The notes below the pieces were generated by a model, which searched no databases, had not been told where the DNA came from, and saw only the letters and a list, made by a program, of their open reading frames with translations. A stretch of 64,000 bases of DNA from Clostridium ihumii AP5 (GTDB taxonomy: Bacteria > Bacillota > Clostridia > Clostridiales > Clostridiaceae): NCBI RefSeq assembly GCF_000612845.1, contig NZ_CCAT010000084.1, forward strand, positions 1 through 64,000, read 5' to 3'. A program made the translations under genes and the position numbers. Positions 1-10,107 of this stretch are shown piece by piece. The number at the start of each line of letters is the position of its first letter. Positions within the stretch are counted from its first letter, which is position 1.

Positions 1-1
1 A

Positions 2-28
2 AGAGAAGAGGAAACAGTTTCAAAATAG
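2..28 (+). CDS. 3' end of an ABC exporter gene (partial)
   Basis: The window opens inside a reading frame that reads REEETVSK and stops at 26-28. The same REEETV ending closes the ABC half-transporter that ends at 3923. The upstream gene, almost all outside the window, is therefore probably a paralogue of that protein. Only nine codons including the stop are visible, so the call rests on the shared tail alone. Confidence 0.5.
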   Translation, partial: REEETVSK

Positions 29-50
29 ATATTTAAGTAAATAAAATGAA

Positions 51-91
51 AAGGAATTTAAAAAATGTTATAGTTTTTAAATTCCTTTTTT
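51..91 (+). terminator. Rho-independent terminator
   Basis: A perfect 14-bp stem (51-64 with 74-87) is followed by a run of T. It sits just after the partial ABC gene and separates it from the next transcription unit. The remaining bases to 318 are AT-rich; a TATAAT at 216-221 could be a -10 box, but no good -35 lies at the right distance. Confidence 0.85.
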
Positions 92-318
92 ATTAATCAA
101 TATTTAATTATAAGTCCATTATAAATAATACATTAGTATATTAAGAAAAAAATAATTTTAGAACTATGTAATATATTGTTAATAAAAAATTTATAATAAC
201 TTCCATAAATGGTGTTATAATGTAAAACATACATAGATATTTATAATATGTAGAGTTGTTAAAAATGAATTATATATTATTTATAACTTTACTTTAAACG
301 CTTAAAGGGGTGAGGATT

Positions 319-2121
319 TTGGAGTTTAATTTGGAAAAGAAGAATTATAAGACCATAGATATTTTAAAAATTCCATTTAATGCATCTAAAGTTTATACTA
401 TATTATTTTTTATAATTAAGCTTTTAAATGGATTAATTCCTACAATTCAAGTGGTGGTAGTAGGGAGTTTTTTGGATACAGCCATTGCAATATTTAAAAA
501 TGAAAAACAATATAGTTCCATAATTGATTCATTAGTTATATTAATAATTCTAATTGCTTATAGTTGGACTTCGGATAAGGTTTTAAAACTTGTGGAATCA
601 AAGCTTGAAATTAGACTTAGAGAGGCTTTTAAATTTAGCATAGTCGAAAAAAGATCAAAGGTTGAATATAAGTATATAGAAAATAGTAAAAGTTGGGATT
701 TAATGTCTAGAGTATCTAAAGATGCTGAAACAAAATCTAAAGATGCATTAGATAATTTATTAACAATGATGGAGATGTCACTTAGAGTTATAGGATTGTT
801 AGTTATATTATTTACTAAGGTATGGTGGACACCAATTGTCATATTGATTATTTCAGTTCCATTATTTAAGCTAGCTTTAAAAGGTGGAAAAGCTAGTTAT
901 GAGGCTGAAAGAGAACTTTCAAAGTATCAAAGAAAGTTTGAATATTTAGGAGATGTACTTACAGGAAGAGAAGCTGTAGATGAAAGAAGTTTATTTCAGT
1001 ATACAGAGGCTGTAAATGAAAAATGGATAGAACAGTATGAAACAGCAAGAAAAATAGAATGTAAAGTGCTTTTAAAATGGTTTGTAAAAATGAAATCTAA
1101 TGGAGTTATAACAACATTAATTTCAGTACTTATAGTTGTTGTATTTATAAAGCCAGTGCTAAATAAGGAAATTACTGTAGGCTTTTTTATAGCTATATCT
1201 AATGCAGTTTTTGGAATAATTAATACGTTATCATGGAGAATTTCATGGAATGTAGATACTCTTGCAAAAAATAAAGAGTATTTAAAGGATTTAACTGAAT
1301 TAATAAATATGAAAGAAAGTGAAGGAGCTGTAGAAAAACCTTGTAAGAATAGTATAGATATAGAATCACTAGAATTTAAAGATGTATGCTTCAAATATCC
1401 AGGAATGCAAAATTATATATTAAAGAATCTTTCATTTAAAATAGATGCAGGGAGACATTATGCTTTTGTAGGAACTAACGGTGCTGGAAAAAGTACAATA
1501 ACAAAACTTATAACTGGATTATATGATAACTTTGAGGGTGAAATTCTTATAAATAATAAAAGTATAAGAGAATACAGAAAAGCTGATTTAAAGTCAATGT
1601 TTGCTATAGTGCATCAAGATTTTTCAAAGTATTTTATAAAAATTAAAGATAATGTTGCACTAGGTAATATTAATAAAATGGAAAATGAAAAAGATGATGA
1701 ATATATAAAAGATGCTATTAGAACAGTAAAATTAGATGAAGTTGTAAATATTCTTCCTAATAAGATTAATACAGAACTTGGAAAGATTAAAGAGGGGGGA
1801 GTAGATCTTTCGGGAGGACAGTGGCAAAGGCTAGGAATTGCTAGAGCAATTGTAAGTAATGCTTCACTTAAAATTTTAGATGAACCAACGGCATCATTAG
1901 ATCCAATAAGCGAGAGTAATATGTATGAGGAGTTTGAGAAAATAAGTAGAGGCGGAACTACTATTTTTATAAGTCATAGGCTAGGATCTACTAAACTCGC
2001 AGATGAAATTTTTGTTATAGACAATGGTAATGTTGTAGAAAATGGTTCACATGATAAACTTATGAGTTTAGATGGAATATATAAAAATATGTATGAAAGT
2101 CAAAGGAGATGGTATTTATGA
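319..2121 (+). CDS. ABC exporter half-transporter, first subunit
   Basis: Type IV ABC exporter subunit of about 600 residues: an N-terminal membrane domain (hydrophobic helices within about residues 20-300) and a C-terminal ATPase. Visible motifs are Walker A GTNGAGKST near residue 385, signature LSGGQWQR near 496, Walker B ILDEPT near 519 and the H-loop SHRLG. The frame opens at a GTG at 310, but that codon overlaps the ribosome binding site (AAAGGGG, 304-310), so I prefer the TTG at 319. It overlaps the next gene by ATGA, so the two proteins very likely form a heterodimer. The substrate cannot be told from sequence; such pairs in clostridia export peptides, lipids or drugs. Confidence 0.9.
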   Translation: MEFNLEKKNYKTIDILKIPFNASKVYTILFFIIKLLNGLIPTIQVVVVGSFLDTAIAIFKNEKQYSSIIDSLVILIILIAYSWTSDKVLKLVESKLEIRLREAFKFSIVEKRSKVEYKYIENSKSWDLMSRVSKDAETKSKDALDNLLTMMEMSLRVIGLLVILFTKVWWTPIVILIISVPLFKLALKGGKASYEAERELSKYQRKFEYLGDVLTGREAVDERSLFQYTEAVNEKWIEQYETARKIECKVLLKWFVKMKSNGVITTLISVLIVVVFIKPVLNKEITVGFFIAISNAVFGIINTLSWRISWNVDTLAKNKEYLKDLTELINMKESEGAVEKPCKNSIDIESLEFKDVCFKYPGMQNYILKNLSFKIDAGRHYAFVGTNGAGKSTITKLITGLYDNFEGEILINNKSIREYRKADLKSMFAIVHQDFSKYFIKIKDNVALGNINKMENEKDDEYIKDAIRTVKLDEVVNILPNKINTELGKIKEGGVDLSGGQWQRLGIARAIVSNASLKILDEPTASLDPISESNMYEEFEKISRGGTTIFISHRLGSTKLADEIFVIDNGNVVENGSHDKLMSLDGIYKNMYESQRRWYL

Positions 2122-3923
2122 TAAATAAGAAAGATATATCATTTTTTACAGTGTTGAAGAAAACAATACCATTAGCCTTTTTCTCATGCCCTGTATATAT
2201 GATAATTGTTAATATTATAGGGGCTATTAATGGCATTGGTTGGGGAGTAAACACTTATGTAACACAAAGATTTTTTGATACAGTTGAAAGAGAAGTAAAT
2301 ATAGGTGGAAGTTTCAGAAAAGTAATATATGGTGTAATATTATTGGGAAGTGTAGTTATTACAATTCAGGTATTAAATGGTGTATTAATTTTTATGTCTA
2401 ATAATTTAGGAAAAATAATAAAGGGAAACTTTTTTAAATTAATTAATGCAAAGGCAGCAAGGTTAAATCAACTAGACTTTGAAAATCCCAATTGCTTAGA
2501 TGATATAAATAAAGCAAAAGAAGGGGCAATGGGAGCAATAGAAACTGTTAGACTACTTTTACTTATAGTCATAGCGTATACTCCATACTTTATATTTATG
2601 GCTATATATCTTTATAAATTAAAGCCTCTTTTATCTATATCCATATTAATAATTTTTGTACCAGTTGGATTTACTCAATTTCTTAGGATTAAAATGTTTG
2701 GAGATTTAGAAGATAAAGTAGCACCACTAAGAAGACAAACTGAATATTATGAAGAATGTATAGTGGGAAAAGAGTACTTTAAAGAAACTAGAATTTTAGG
2801 TGCATTTAATTATTTTAAAAGCTTATATCAAGATGCTTTGAAGAGATTGAATACTGATATATGGAAAACTGAAAAAAGACTAGCACTTATAGAAATATTT
2901 ATGAGTGTATTAACATTTTTAGGATATGCCGGAGTTCTATATTTATTATTTGATGCATTAATGAAAAAAGAAATATCAGTGGGAGCTTTTGGAGCAGTCT
3001 TTGAATCTATAAATGTTATGTTTAGCATGATGAAAGAAGTCATTTACAAGCACATAGGAAATATTACGAAAAAGTTGGGGTTAGTTAGAAACTTTATTAG
3101 ATTTTTGGACATGCCTGAAAGAATAGGTGAAGATGTAAATATAGATGGAGAAATAGGAATTAAGATAGAAAATGTTTCATTTGAGTATCCATATACTAAC
3201 AAAAAGAGCTTAGATGATATAAATTTAGAGATTAAAGAAAATGAGACCATTGCTATTGTAGGAGAAAATGGAGCAGGAAAAACTACATTAGTAAAACTTA
3301 TAATGGGTATTTATATGCCAACAGAGGGAACTGTAAAAATAGGAGATGTAGATACTAAAAAAGCATCTATGAAATCATTATATGAAAATATATCTTGTGT
3401 TTTTCAAAAATATCAAAAATACAAAATGACATTTAAGGAAAATATATGTATTAGCAATACAATATGTGATGATGATTATAATGAAAATAATTTAGCAATT
3501 GCTATATGTAAATCAGATTTAGATATAAATGAAAGAAGTTTTCCAAATGGATATGAAACAATGCTTTCAAGAGAGTTTGATGGTGTAGATCTTTCTGGTG
3601 GACAGTGGCAAAGAGTTGCTATTGCAAGAGGATTTTATAAAAATCATAAGATGATAGTTTTAGATGAACCAACAGCAGCAATAGATCCTGTTGAAGAAAC
3701 AAAAATATATAAAAAGTTTTCAGAAATGGCTAAAGGAAATACAGCAATAATAGTTACTCATAGATTAGGCTCAGCTAAAATTGCAGACAGAATAGTAGTT
3801 ATGGATGATGGAAAAATATCAGAAATAGGAAGTCATGAAGAACTAATGGAGAGTAATGGGAAATATAGAGAAATGTATGATGCACAAAGACAATGGTATG
3901 TAAGAGAAGAGGAAACAGTTTAG
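2118..3923 (+). CDS. ABC exporter half-transporter, second subunit
   Basis: Partner of the preceding half-transporter, about 601 residues, with the same layout: membrane helices in the first 300 residues, then an ATPase with Walker A GENGAGKTT near 382, signature LSGGQWQR near 492, Walker B VLDEPTAAID near 514 and SHRLG-like THRLG. An in-frame ATG at 2109 lies inside the AAGGAG ribosome binding site (2103-2108); the ATG at 2118, overlapping the upstream stop as ATGA, is the better start. That overlap implies translational coupling. The C-terminus REEETV matches the tail of the gene cut off at the window start, suggesting local duplication of this exporter. Substrate unknown. Confidence 0.9.
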   Translation: MINKKDISFFTVLKKTIPLAFFSCPVYMIIVNIIGAINGIGWGVNTYVTQRFFDTVEREVNIGGSFRKVIYGVILLGSVVITIQVLNGVLIFMSNNLGKIIKGNFFKLINAKAARLNQLDFENPNCLDDINKAKEGAMGAIETVRLLLLIVIAYTPYFIFMAIYLYKLKPLLSISILIIFVPVGFTQFLRIKMFGDLEDKVAPLRRQTEYYEECIVGKEYFKETRILGAFNYFKSLYQDALKRLNTDIWKTEKRLALIEIFMSVLTFLGYAGVLYLLFDALMKKEISVGAFGAVFESINVMFSMMKEVIYKHIGNITKKLGLVRNFIRFLDMPERIGEDVNIDGEIGIKIENVSFEYPYTNKKSLDDINLEIKENETIAIVGENGAGKTTLVKLIMGIYMPTEGTVKIGDVDTKKASMKSLYENISCVFQKYQKYKMTFKENICISNTICDDDYNENNLAIAICKSDLDINERSFPNGYETMLSREFDGVDLSGGQWQRVAIARGFYKNHKMIVLDEPTAAIDPVEETKIYKKFSEMAKGNTAIIVTHRLGSAKIADRIVVMDDGKISEIGSHEELMESNGKYREMYDAQRQWYVREEETV

Positions 3924-3943
3924 TTTTAAAATATGCAAAATAG

Positions 3944-3990
3944 AAAAGAATCTAATAAGTAATTAAAGCTTTTTAGATTCTTTTTTTATT
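3944..3990. terminator. Bidirectional terminator between convergent genes
   Basis: An 11-bp stem (3944-3954 with 3974-3984) carries A-rich and T-rich flanks on its two sides, so it can end both the ABC operon on the plus strand and the DEAD-box helicase gene on the minus strand. Confidence 0.8.
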
Positions 3991-4032
3991 ATGTATATAT
4001 TTTTTTATCTTTTAAAAACAGGAGAAATGACT

Positions 4033-5136
4033 TTAAACATATCTTCTTTCGATTTTAAATTCAATTGCTTTTTCAATTTCATGAAGCATTCTGTCATCTT
4101 TAGGATCTACAAAAAGACAAGTGTATCCTTTTTCACCAGCTCTTCCAGTTCTACCTATACGATGAATATATGATTCAACACTTTCTGGAATGTCATAGTT
4201 GTAAATGTGAGTTACGCCACTAACATCTAAACCACGAGATGCAACATCTGTAGCTATTAAATATTGAATATCGGCATTTCTAAAAGCTTTCATTATTCTT
4301 TCACGTTTAGCTTGTGGTACATCACTATGAAGTTTTTCACAACGGAAACCATTTTTAGCAAGAGATAACTCCAGGTTGTCGGCTCTTCTTTTAGTTCTAC
4401 AAAATATTATTGACATAAAAGGATTATCTTCTTTTAACACAGTACATAGTGAATCTAACTTTTGTCTATCTGTAGTTTCAACTACACTTTGCTTAATATT
4501 AGTAAGAGTAACTTCTTCTTTTTTCACTGCAACAACTATTGGATCATTCATATATCTATATGCAAGTTTTTTTACTGCTGAATCCATAGTTGCAGAAAAA
4601 CATAATGTTTGATGTTTTTTAGAACACTCTTTTATAATTTTTTCTACTTCATTTTTAAATCCCATAAATAACATTTGGTCAGCTTCATCTAAAACTAAAG
4701 TCTTTAACTTAGAAAGATTTACAGTTTTCTTATCAAGATGATCTAACAATCTACCAGGAGTTGCAATAATTAAATGAGTATTTCCTTTAAGTTTTTTTAG
4801 TTGAGAACCTATGTCTTTTCCACCATATAAAGCTAATATATTTATATCTTTAGCACATTTCAACTTCATAGCCTCTTCTGTTATTTGTATTGCAAGTTCT
4901 CTTGTAGGAGTTACAATAAGCCCTTGGACTTCATTTATATTTGGAGATATATTTTCAAACATAGGCAGTAAAAATGCTAGAGTTTTTCCTGTACCTGTTT
5001 GAGCTTCAGCTATAACATCTTTTCCTTCTTTTATGAATGAAATACTTTCTTCTTGTATAGGTGTTGGATTTGTAATACCAGATTTTTTTAATATATCAAT
5101 AATATCATTATTAATTCCTAATTCTTTAAAATTCAT
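4033..5136 (-). CDS. DEAD-box ATP-dependent RNA helicase
   Basis: A 367-residue DEAD-box helicase that unwinds RNA in ribosome assembly or mRNA turnover. It shows the Q motif (residues about 22-28), motif I AQTGTGKT (45-52), PTRE, TPGR, DEAD (150-153), SAT (181-183) and HRIGRTGR near 330. It ends soon after the second RecA-like domain and lacks the basic or RNA-binding C-terminal extension of CshA/DbpA-type enzymes, so it is a minimal two-domain core. It is monocistronic. A 15-bp inverted repeat lies in its leader. Family membership is certain; the specific role is not. Confidence 0.95.
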   Translation of the reverse strand: MNFKELGINNDIIDILKKSGITNPTPIQEESISFIKEGKDVIAEAQTGTGKTLAFLLPMFENISPNINEVQGLIVTPTRELAIQITEEAMKLKCAKDINILALYGGKDIGSQLKKLKGNTHLIIATPGRLLDHLDKKTVNLSKLKTLVLDEADQMLFMGFKNEVEKIIKECSKKHQTLCFSATMDSAVKKLAYRYMNDPIVVAVKKEEVTLTNIKQSVVETTDRQKLDSLCTVLKEDNPFMSIIFCRTKRRADNLELSLAKNGFRCEKLHSDVPQAKRERIMKAFRNADIQYLIATDVASRGLDVSGVTHIYNYDIPESVESYIHRIGRTGRAGEKGYTCLFVDPKDDRMLHEIEKAIEFKIERRYV

Positions 5137-5157
5137 TATTTCTTACCTTTCGTTTAT

Positions 5158-5190
5158 AAGATAAAATTAAAACCTTTTTAATTTTATCTT
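5158..5190 (-). promoter_or_regulatory. AT-only perfect hairpin in the DEAD-box helicase leader
   Basis: A perfect 15-bp inverted repeat (5158-5172 with 5176-5190, 3-base loop) lies about 22 bases upstream of the helicase start codon. On the minus strand it is not followed by a T run, so it is not a typical terminator. It may fold in the mRNA leader. The rest of 5191-5452 holds no gene or site I can support. Confidence 0.4.
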
Positions 5191-5452
5191 TATTTACAGT
5201 TTTAATATATCTAAGTTTTTATTTTCACATCTATTAATAATATCACAAGGTGATAATTAATACTAATATTTATTATTTATTATTAAATAAATTATTATAA
5301 TGGTATTTTACTATTTAAAGGAAAAATAATTGTAAAAAATGTATAATATACCTTGTAAAGTTATTGTAAGGGAATTAAGTTATAAATAATGTTGAACCTA
5401 TGGTTATTTCTATAGGATAAATGTGAAAATACTTACTGAAATAGGGGGAATT

Positions 5453-6145
5453 ATGGATAATATTAAAATTTTACTAGTTGAAGATGATGAAGCTGTTGCC
5501 TTAGGCATTGAATATAATTTGAAAAATGAAGGGTTTCAGGTAGCATTAGCTAAAAATATGGCTATGGCTCAAAGGTTATTTAGTGAAGAATTTAAACTTA
5601 TTCTTTTAGATATTGGATTACCAGATGGCAATGGATATGAGTTTTGTAAATATGTAAGAGAAAAGAGCAAGATGCCAATAATATTTTTAACAGCATTAGA
5701 TGAAGAGGTTAATGTAGTATTAGGATTTGATCTTGGTGGAGATGATTATGTCATAAAACCATTTAGAATAAAAGAACTTTTATCAAGAATTAAAGCTGTA
5801 CTTAGAAGAACAAATAACTCAAATAAAACAAAACTTATTTCTGGAGATATAGAAGTAAATAGCTTAAGTGCAAAAGTGTACAAGAATAAAAAAGAAATTA
5901 CTTTAACATCTGTTGAATATAAATTACTTTTATATTTTATGTCTTATCCATGCAAGGTCATTTCTAAAGAAGAAATTCTACATAGACTTTGGGATATTCA
6001 GGGAGATTTTGTAGATGAAAATACACCAGCTGTATATGTTAGAAGACTTAGAGAAAAACTTGAAGATGAACCATCAAAGCCTAAATTTTTAGTAAATTTA
6101 AGAGGGTTAGGTTATAGATGGAACAAAAATGTTATAGAGGAGTAA
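5453..6145 (+). CDS. OmpR/PhoB-family response regulator
   Basis: About 230 residues. The receiver domain has the acidic pair EDD near residues 10-12, the phosphorylation site D53 in LLDIGLPDG and the conserved Lys in VIKPF. The C-terminal winged-helix DNA-binding domain ends in YVRRLREKLE and RGLGYRW. An upstream GTG at 5423 is in frame, but the strong AGGGGGA at 5443-5448 points to the ATG at 5453. It is followed without a gap by its sensor kinase and then by an FtsX permease and ATPase, so it probably controls that transporter. Confidence 0.95.
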   Translation: MDNIKILLVEDDEAVALGIEYNLKNEGFQVALAKNMAMAQRLFSEEFKLILLDIGLPDGNGYEFCKYVREKSKMPIIFLTALDEEVNVVLGFDLGGDDYVIKPFRIKELLSRIKAVLRRTNNSNKTKLISGDIEVNSLSAKVYKNKKEITLTSVEYKLLLYFMSYPCKVISKEEILHRLWDIQGDFVDENTPAVYVRRLREKLEDEPSKPKFLVNLRGLGYRWNKNVIEE

Positions 6146-6153
6146 AGTGCAAA

Positions 6154-7398
6154 ATGAAATATACATATAAAAATAATTATTTAAAATTTAACTTATTATG
6201 GAGTATTGTTGTAGCACTTTTAATGATTATATTAAATATTAGTATTGATATTAGCTTTGAAAAAATTAAACAAAATTATATAAATGAAAGTTATGCAATA
6301 ATAGGTTCATTTTATAATAGACAAGCTATGGAAGAAGACACCATAGCTAAAATTTTCACACAAGGTGCTAAATATGGGGATTGTGAAAAAGGAAAGCAAA
6401 TTTTATCTTCTTATGGTTATAAAGAAAATATGGATATTAAATTGTTACCAAATATAAATAAATCTTATAAAACATTAAAATTACATATCAATGCTTTAGT
6501 GATTAGTTCTATGTTTATATTATATTTAATTGTACTTATTTTTTATAAAAAGATTGTTAGTTATATAAAAATGATAAATAAGGGAATAAAAAATGTAGTT
6601 GAAGGAGACTTTTCTTTAAGATTTTCATTTATGGGGGAAGGTGTGTTTAGTGTACTTTCACATAATTTTAATCAAATGGCAGAGAGATTAGAAAATGCAA
6701 TAAATCAGCTTAACAAAGAAAAAGTATTTTTGAAGGATACCTTAGTAAATATATCCCATCAGCTTAAAACTCCAATAACATCTATGAGTTTATTTACTGA
6801 AGTATTAAGTAATAACTCTTCTATGGATAAAGGTGATGTAGAAAAAATAGCTTATAAGATGAGGAGTTCTGTGTATTCTATGGAATGGCTTATAAGAAAA
6901 TTATTGAAACTTGCTAAAATTGAAGGTGGAGTTGTTGAATATAAAAAGATAAACAGTAGTTTAAAAGAAACTATAGAAAATGCTTTGGAGCCTTTGTTAA
7001 TAAGTATTGAAGAAAAAAATTTAAATTTACAATTAAAGCTTCAAGAAGGAGTATATCCTCATGATAAGGGATGGACCAGTGAAGCTTTAACTAATATAAT
7101 AAAAAATTCTATTGAGCACATAAGTGACTATGGTGAAATTTCTATTTGTTATGAAAATAATTCTATTTATCATAAAATTAGTATAAGTGATAATGGGACT
7201 GGAATTAATAAAGAAGATTTACCACATATTTTTGAACGATTTTATAAGGGGAAAAGCAAAATAAAAAGAAAAGATTCTATAGGCATAGGATTGGCTCTTT
7301 CTAAGAGCATAATAGAAGGTCAGGGAGGGTTTTTAGAAGTAGAAAGTATAAAAGATAAGGGAAGTAAATTTATAGTTACCTTTCTTACAAATTTGTAA
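6154..7398 (+). CDS. Sensor histidine kinase
   Basis: Membrane histidine kinase of about 414 residues. A first membrane helix (about residues 12-36) is followed by an extracellular segment of about 70 residues, a second helix (about 108-134), a HAMP-like linker, the phosphoacceptor H202 in NISHQLKTP, and an ATPase domain with N-box (NIIKNSIEH), DNGTG and GIGLAL. I chose the ATG at 6154 because GAGGAG lies 11 bases upstream; the in-frame ATG at 6118 is inside the regulator gene. The real extracellular loop distinguishes it from BceS-type intramembrane sensors. Confidence 0.92.
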   Translation: MKYTYKNNYLKFNLLWSIVVALLMIILNISIDISFEKIKQNYINESYAIIGSFYNRQAMEEDTIAKIFTQGAKYGDCEKGKQILSSYGYKENMDIKLLPNINKSYKTLKLHINALVISSMFILYLIVLIFYKKIVSYIKMINKGIKNVVEGDFSLRFSFMGEGVFSVLSHNFNQMAERLENAINQLNKEKVFLKDTLVNISHQLKTPITSMSLFTEVLSNNSSMDKGDVEKIAYKMRSSVYSMEWLIRKLLKLAKIEGGVVEYKKINSSLKETIENALEPLLISIEEKNLNLQLKLQEGVYPHDKGWTSEALTNIIKNSIEHISDYGEISICYENNSIYHKISISDNGTGINKEDLPHIFERFYKGKSKIKRKDSIGIGLALSKSIIEGQGGFLEVESIKDKGSKFIVTFLTNL

Positions 7399-7470
7399 GA
7401 AAGGTATTTATCTTATAGTAAGAATTAAAGTGTATATTTATAAGTGTAGAGGAAAGTGAGGGGAAGTAAT

Positions 7471-10092
7471 GTGAAAAGCTACATAGATATAGCTAATAAA
7501 TATTTTATGAAAAATAAAAAACGGAGCATGCTTAATATAATTGCAATAATAGTAGCTATTATGTTCATAAGTGGTACTGGGCATATAATTTATTCTTCTC
7601 AGCAGAACATTATTAATATGCTAAGAGCTGATGGAGATTACCACGTTAAATTTGAATTAGATGAAAAGGAAAAATATGAAAATATTAAGGCGCATGTAGT
7701 AGTAGATAAGTCAACTTTTCGTCAGAAAGTTGGAAATGTAAAACTAGGAGAAAAAACATTAGTTATTAATGAAATAAATAGTGATAAGTTTAGTTTATTG
7801 GGTGTAAGGGTGGAAGAAGGGAGATTTCCGGAAAATTCCAATGAAATAATATTAAGTGGAGATTTTAAAGAGAGTGATACAAAAAAGATTGGAGATAAGA
7901 TAACGGTTAAATTATTTCATGGAAAAAGCATGGAATATACTGTTGTAGGTTTTTCTCAATGTATAAATAGACCGTTTTTAGAAATATTTGATGCATATAC
8001 TATTAGTAAGAATATAGTTATGGATAATGTAGAAGTTTATTTAAAATTAAAAGAGGTAGGAAAGCTAAATGATAAAATAGATAAATTAGTTGAAGATTTT
8101 AATATAAAAAGTGATAAAGTTTTTAAAAATGAACCACTTTTAAATGCAATAGGTGAAGGAAGAAGTAAAAGTGCAATTATAGATTACATTACTTTTTTTA
8201 TGGTAGCTATTGTTGTAATGATTGCAACGTTAATATTTATATATAATTCATTTAATATAGCTACTATGGAACGAATGAAAGAATACGGGTTAATAAAGGC
8301 TATAGGTGGAACTAATAAACAAATTAGAAGAATTATAATCAAGGAAACTTTTATAATTGGATTAATAGCACTTCCCATAGGATTAATTTTAGGTGTTATA
8401 GCAAGTTCTAAACTATTTAAAACATTTAACAATTTAATTTTAAATAATACACTTACTGTAAAAACATATTTTTCTCTAGAAAGTATTTTAATAGCAATAT
8501 TAATTACTTTCATTACATTATATTTATCAGTAATTTCAGTGCTAGGAAAAGTAAAAAAAATATCACCATTAGATTGCTTTACTAATAGGAATTGTGAGAT
8601 AAAAAAACTTAATAATAGAAAAATGAATTTAAATAGTAAAATTTTTAGCATTGAAGGAATTATTGCAAATAGAAATATAAGAACCAATAAAGGACGATTT
8701 AAATCAACAGTAATTTCAATTGTAATATCAATAACAATTTTTATTACATTTAGCAGTTTAGTTTGTAATATAGACAAGCTACCATATGAGGCTTTTCCAA
8801 TAGATAAGAATATGGCAAGGTATAATCATTATTTTACTAATATATATGATGATAAAAATAGTATGAAAATTATAAAAAGAAATAGTGAAGAAATAAAGTT
8901 ACTTGTAGATAATGCAAAAAAGATTGATGGAGTTAAAAATGTATATAAAATATATGAGGGCATAAAATCCTATACTTTTATGCCTAAAAATAAAGTAATG
9001 GTAAAAGGAGATACAATAAGTATAAATGGTTCCCAATATACTAATTTAAAATCAGAAATAGTGCCTATTGATTTAGAAAGTATTGATGAAATTTCGCCAT
9101 ATCTTTTAAATAGTTTTAATAATAAAGAAAAAATGAAAAAGGGAAAAGGTGTCTATATTACTCAAGTAAGCTATGAACAAGACATGAAAAATTTAGGAAA
9201 TATAAAATATAATAAGAAAGATATTACAAAGTTGAAGGTTGGAGATGAAATATTAATTGATACATCAAATTTAATGAGCACTAATAAATTTGAAAGTAAT
9301 AATAGTACAGTAAATGAAGTTATGAAGGTAAAGGTTTTGGGCATAGTTAGAGTAAATCTTTTTGATAAAGAAAGCATTGAGAATGCTTATCCAACAATAT
9401 ATATGACTACAGAACTTTATAATGATTTAATTGAAAAGAAACGCATAAATTCAGTTAAGGATAATGAAAAAGACGTTAATAAAAAGTTAGAATTAGATAG
9501 GCTGCAGCCAGCAGAAGTTAAGGGTATGGTTGTAAGTTATAAAGAAGATTTAGGAAATAAAAAAAGAGGTGATATTGGAAAAACATTAATGGATAAGTGG
9601 AACGAATATATTGAAAATGAAAAAATTAGTAATATGGATAGTGAAAACTTTAGTAGCAATACAATTTTTACTGATGTAGATGACAAATATATTAAGTTTA
9701 GTAAACTATTTTATTTTAGTGTTATAGCATTTATAACTATTATAAGTATGGCAAATGTGTTTAATGTAGTAAATACTAATGTAACCTTAAGAAGTAAAGA
9801 ACTAGAACTTTTAAGTGTTGTTGGGGCTTCAAGAAATAGCATAAATAAAATAATGTATTTAGAAGGAATTTTGTATTCTGTTATAGGAATAATATATGGA
9901 GCTATTATTGGGGGAATAAATTCTATATTCCTAAATGTGATGTTTAGAAGTGCACATGATATAGCATATGTGTATCCTTATAAAGAAACTTTAATAAGTA
10001 TAGTATTTTTTTTAGTGATTGGAATACTTGCAATATATATTCCGCTAAAAAGAGTAAAAAAAGAAAATTTATTAAAACATAAAGAAAAGTAG
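7471..10092 (+). CDS. ABC transporter permease with two FtsX domains
   Basis: About 873 residues. A first membrane helix and an extracellular domain (about residues 40-220) precede three helices (about 225-345) of an FtsX domain; a second helix, a large extracellular domain (about 440-750) and three C-terminal helices repeat the arrangement. This layout matches MacB/FtsX-superfamily permeases used for antimicrobial peptide resistance, lipoprotein handling or wall hydrolase control. GTG at 7471 is preferred over GTG at 7456 because AGGGGA (7459-7464) sits 6 bases before it. The ATPase follows 15 bases downstream. The cargo is not predictable. Confidence 0.88.
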   Translation: MKSYIDIANKYFMKNKKRSMLNIIAIIVAIMFISGTGHIIYSSQQNIINMLRADGDYHVKFELDEKEKYENIKAHVVVDKSTFRQKVGNVKLGEKTLVINEINSDKFSLLGVRVEEGRFPENSNEIILSGDFKESDTKKIGDKITVKLFHGKSMEYTVVGFSQCINRPFLEIFDAYTISKNIVMDNVEVYLKLKEVGKLNDKIDKLVEDFNIKSDKVFKNEPLLNAIGEGRSKSAIIDYITFFMVAIVVMIATLIFIYNSFNIATMERMKEYGLIKAIGGTNKQIRRIIIKETFIIGLIALPIGLILGVIASSKLFKTFNNLILNNTLTVKTYFSLESILIAILITFITLYLSVISVLGKVKKISPLDCFTNRNCEIKKLNNRKMNLNSKIFSIEGIIANRNIRTNKGRFKSTVISIVISITIFITFSSLVCNIDKLPYEAFPIDKNMARYNHYFTNIYDDKNSMKIIKRNSEEIKLLVDNAKKIDGVKNVYKIYEGIKSYTFMPKNKVMVKGDTISINGSQYTNLKSEIVPIDLESIDEISPYLLNSFNNKEKMKKGKGVYITQVSYEQDMKNLGNIKYNKKDITKLKVGDEILIDTSNLMSTNKFESNNSTVNEVMKVKVLGIVRVNLFDKESIENAYPTIYMTTELYNDLIEKKRINSVKDNEKDVNKKLELDRLQPAEVKGMVVSYKEDLGNKKRGDIGKTLMDKWNEYIENEKISNMDSENFSSNTIFTDVDDKYIKFSKLFYFSVIAFITIISMANVFNVVNTNVTLRSKELELLSVVGASRNSINKIMYLEGILYSVIGIIYGAIIGGINSIFLNVMFRSAHDIAYVYPYKETLISIVFFLVIGILAIYIPLKRVKKENLLKHKEK

Positions 10093-10107
10093 TTTAGGGG
10101 GAAGACA

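Noticed and set aside
8184-8777. Minus-strand open frame inside the FtsX permease gene
   Set aside because: It mirrors hydrophobic coding sequence in another frame and has no start signal; the plus-strand gene is clearly real.
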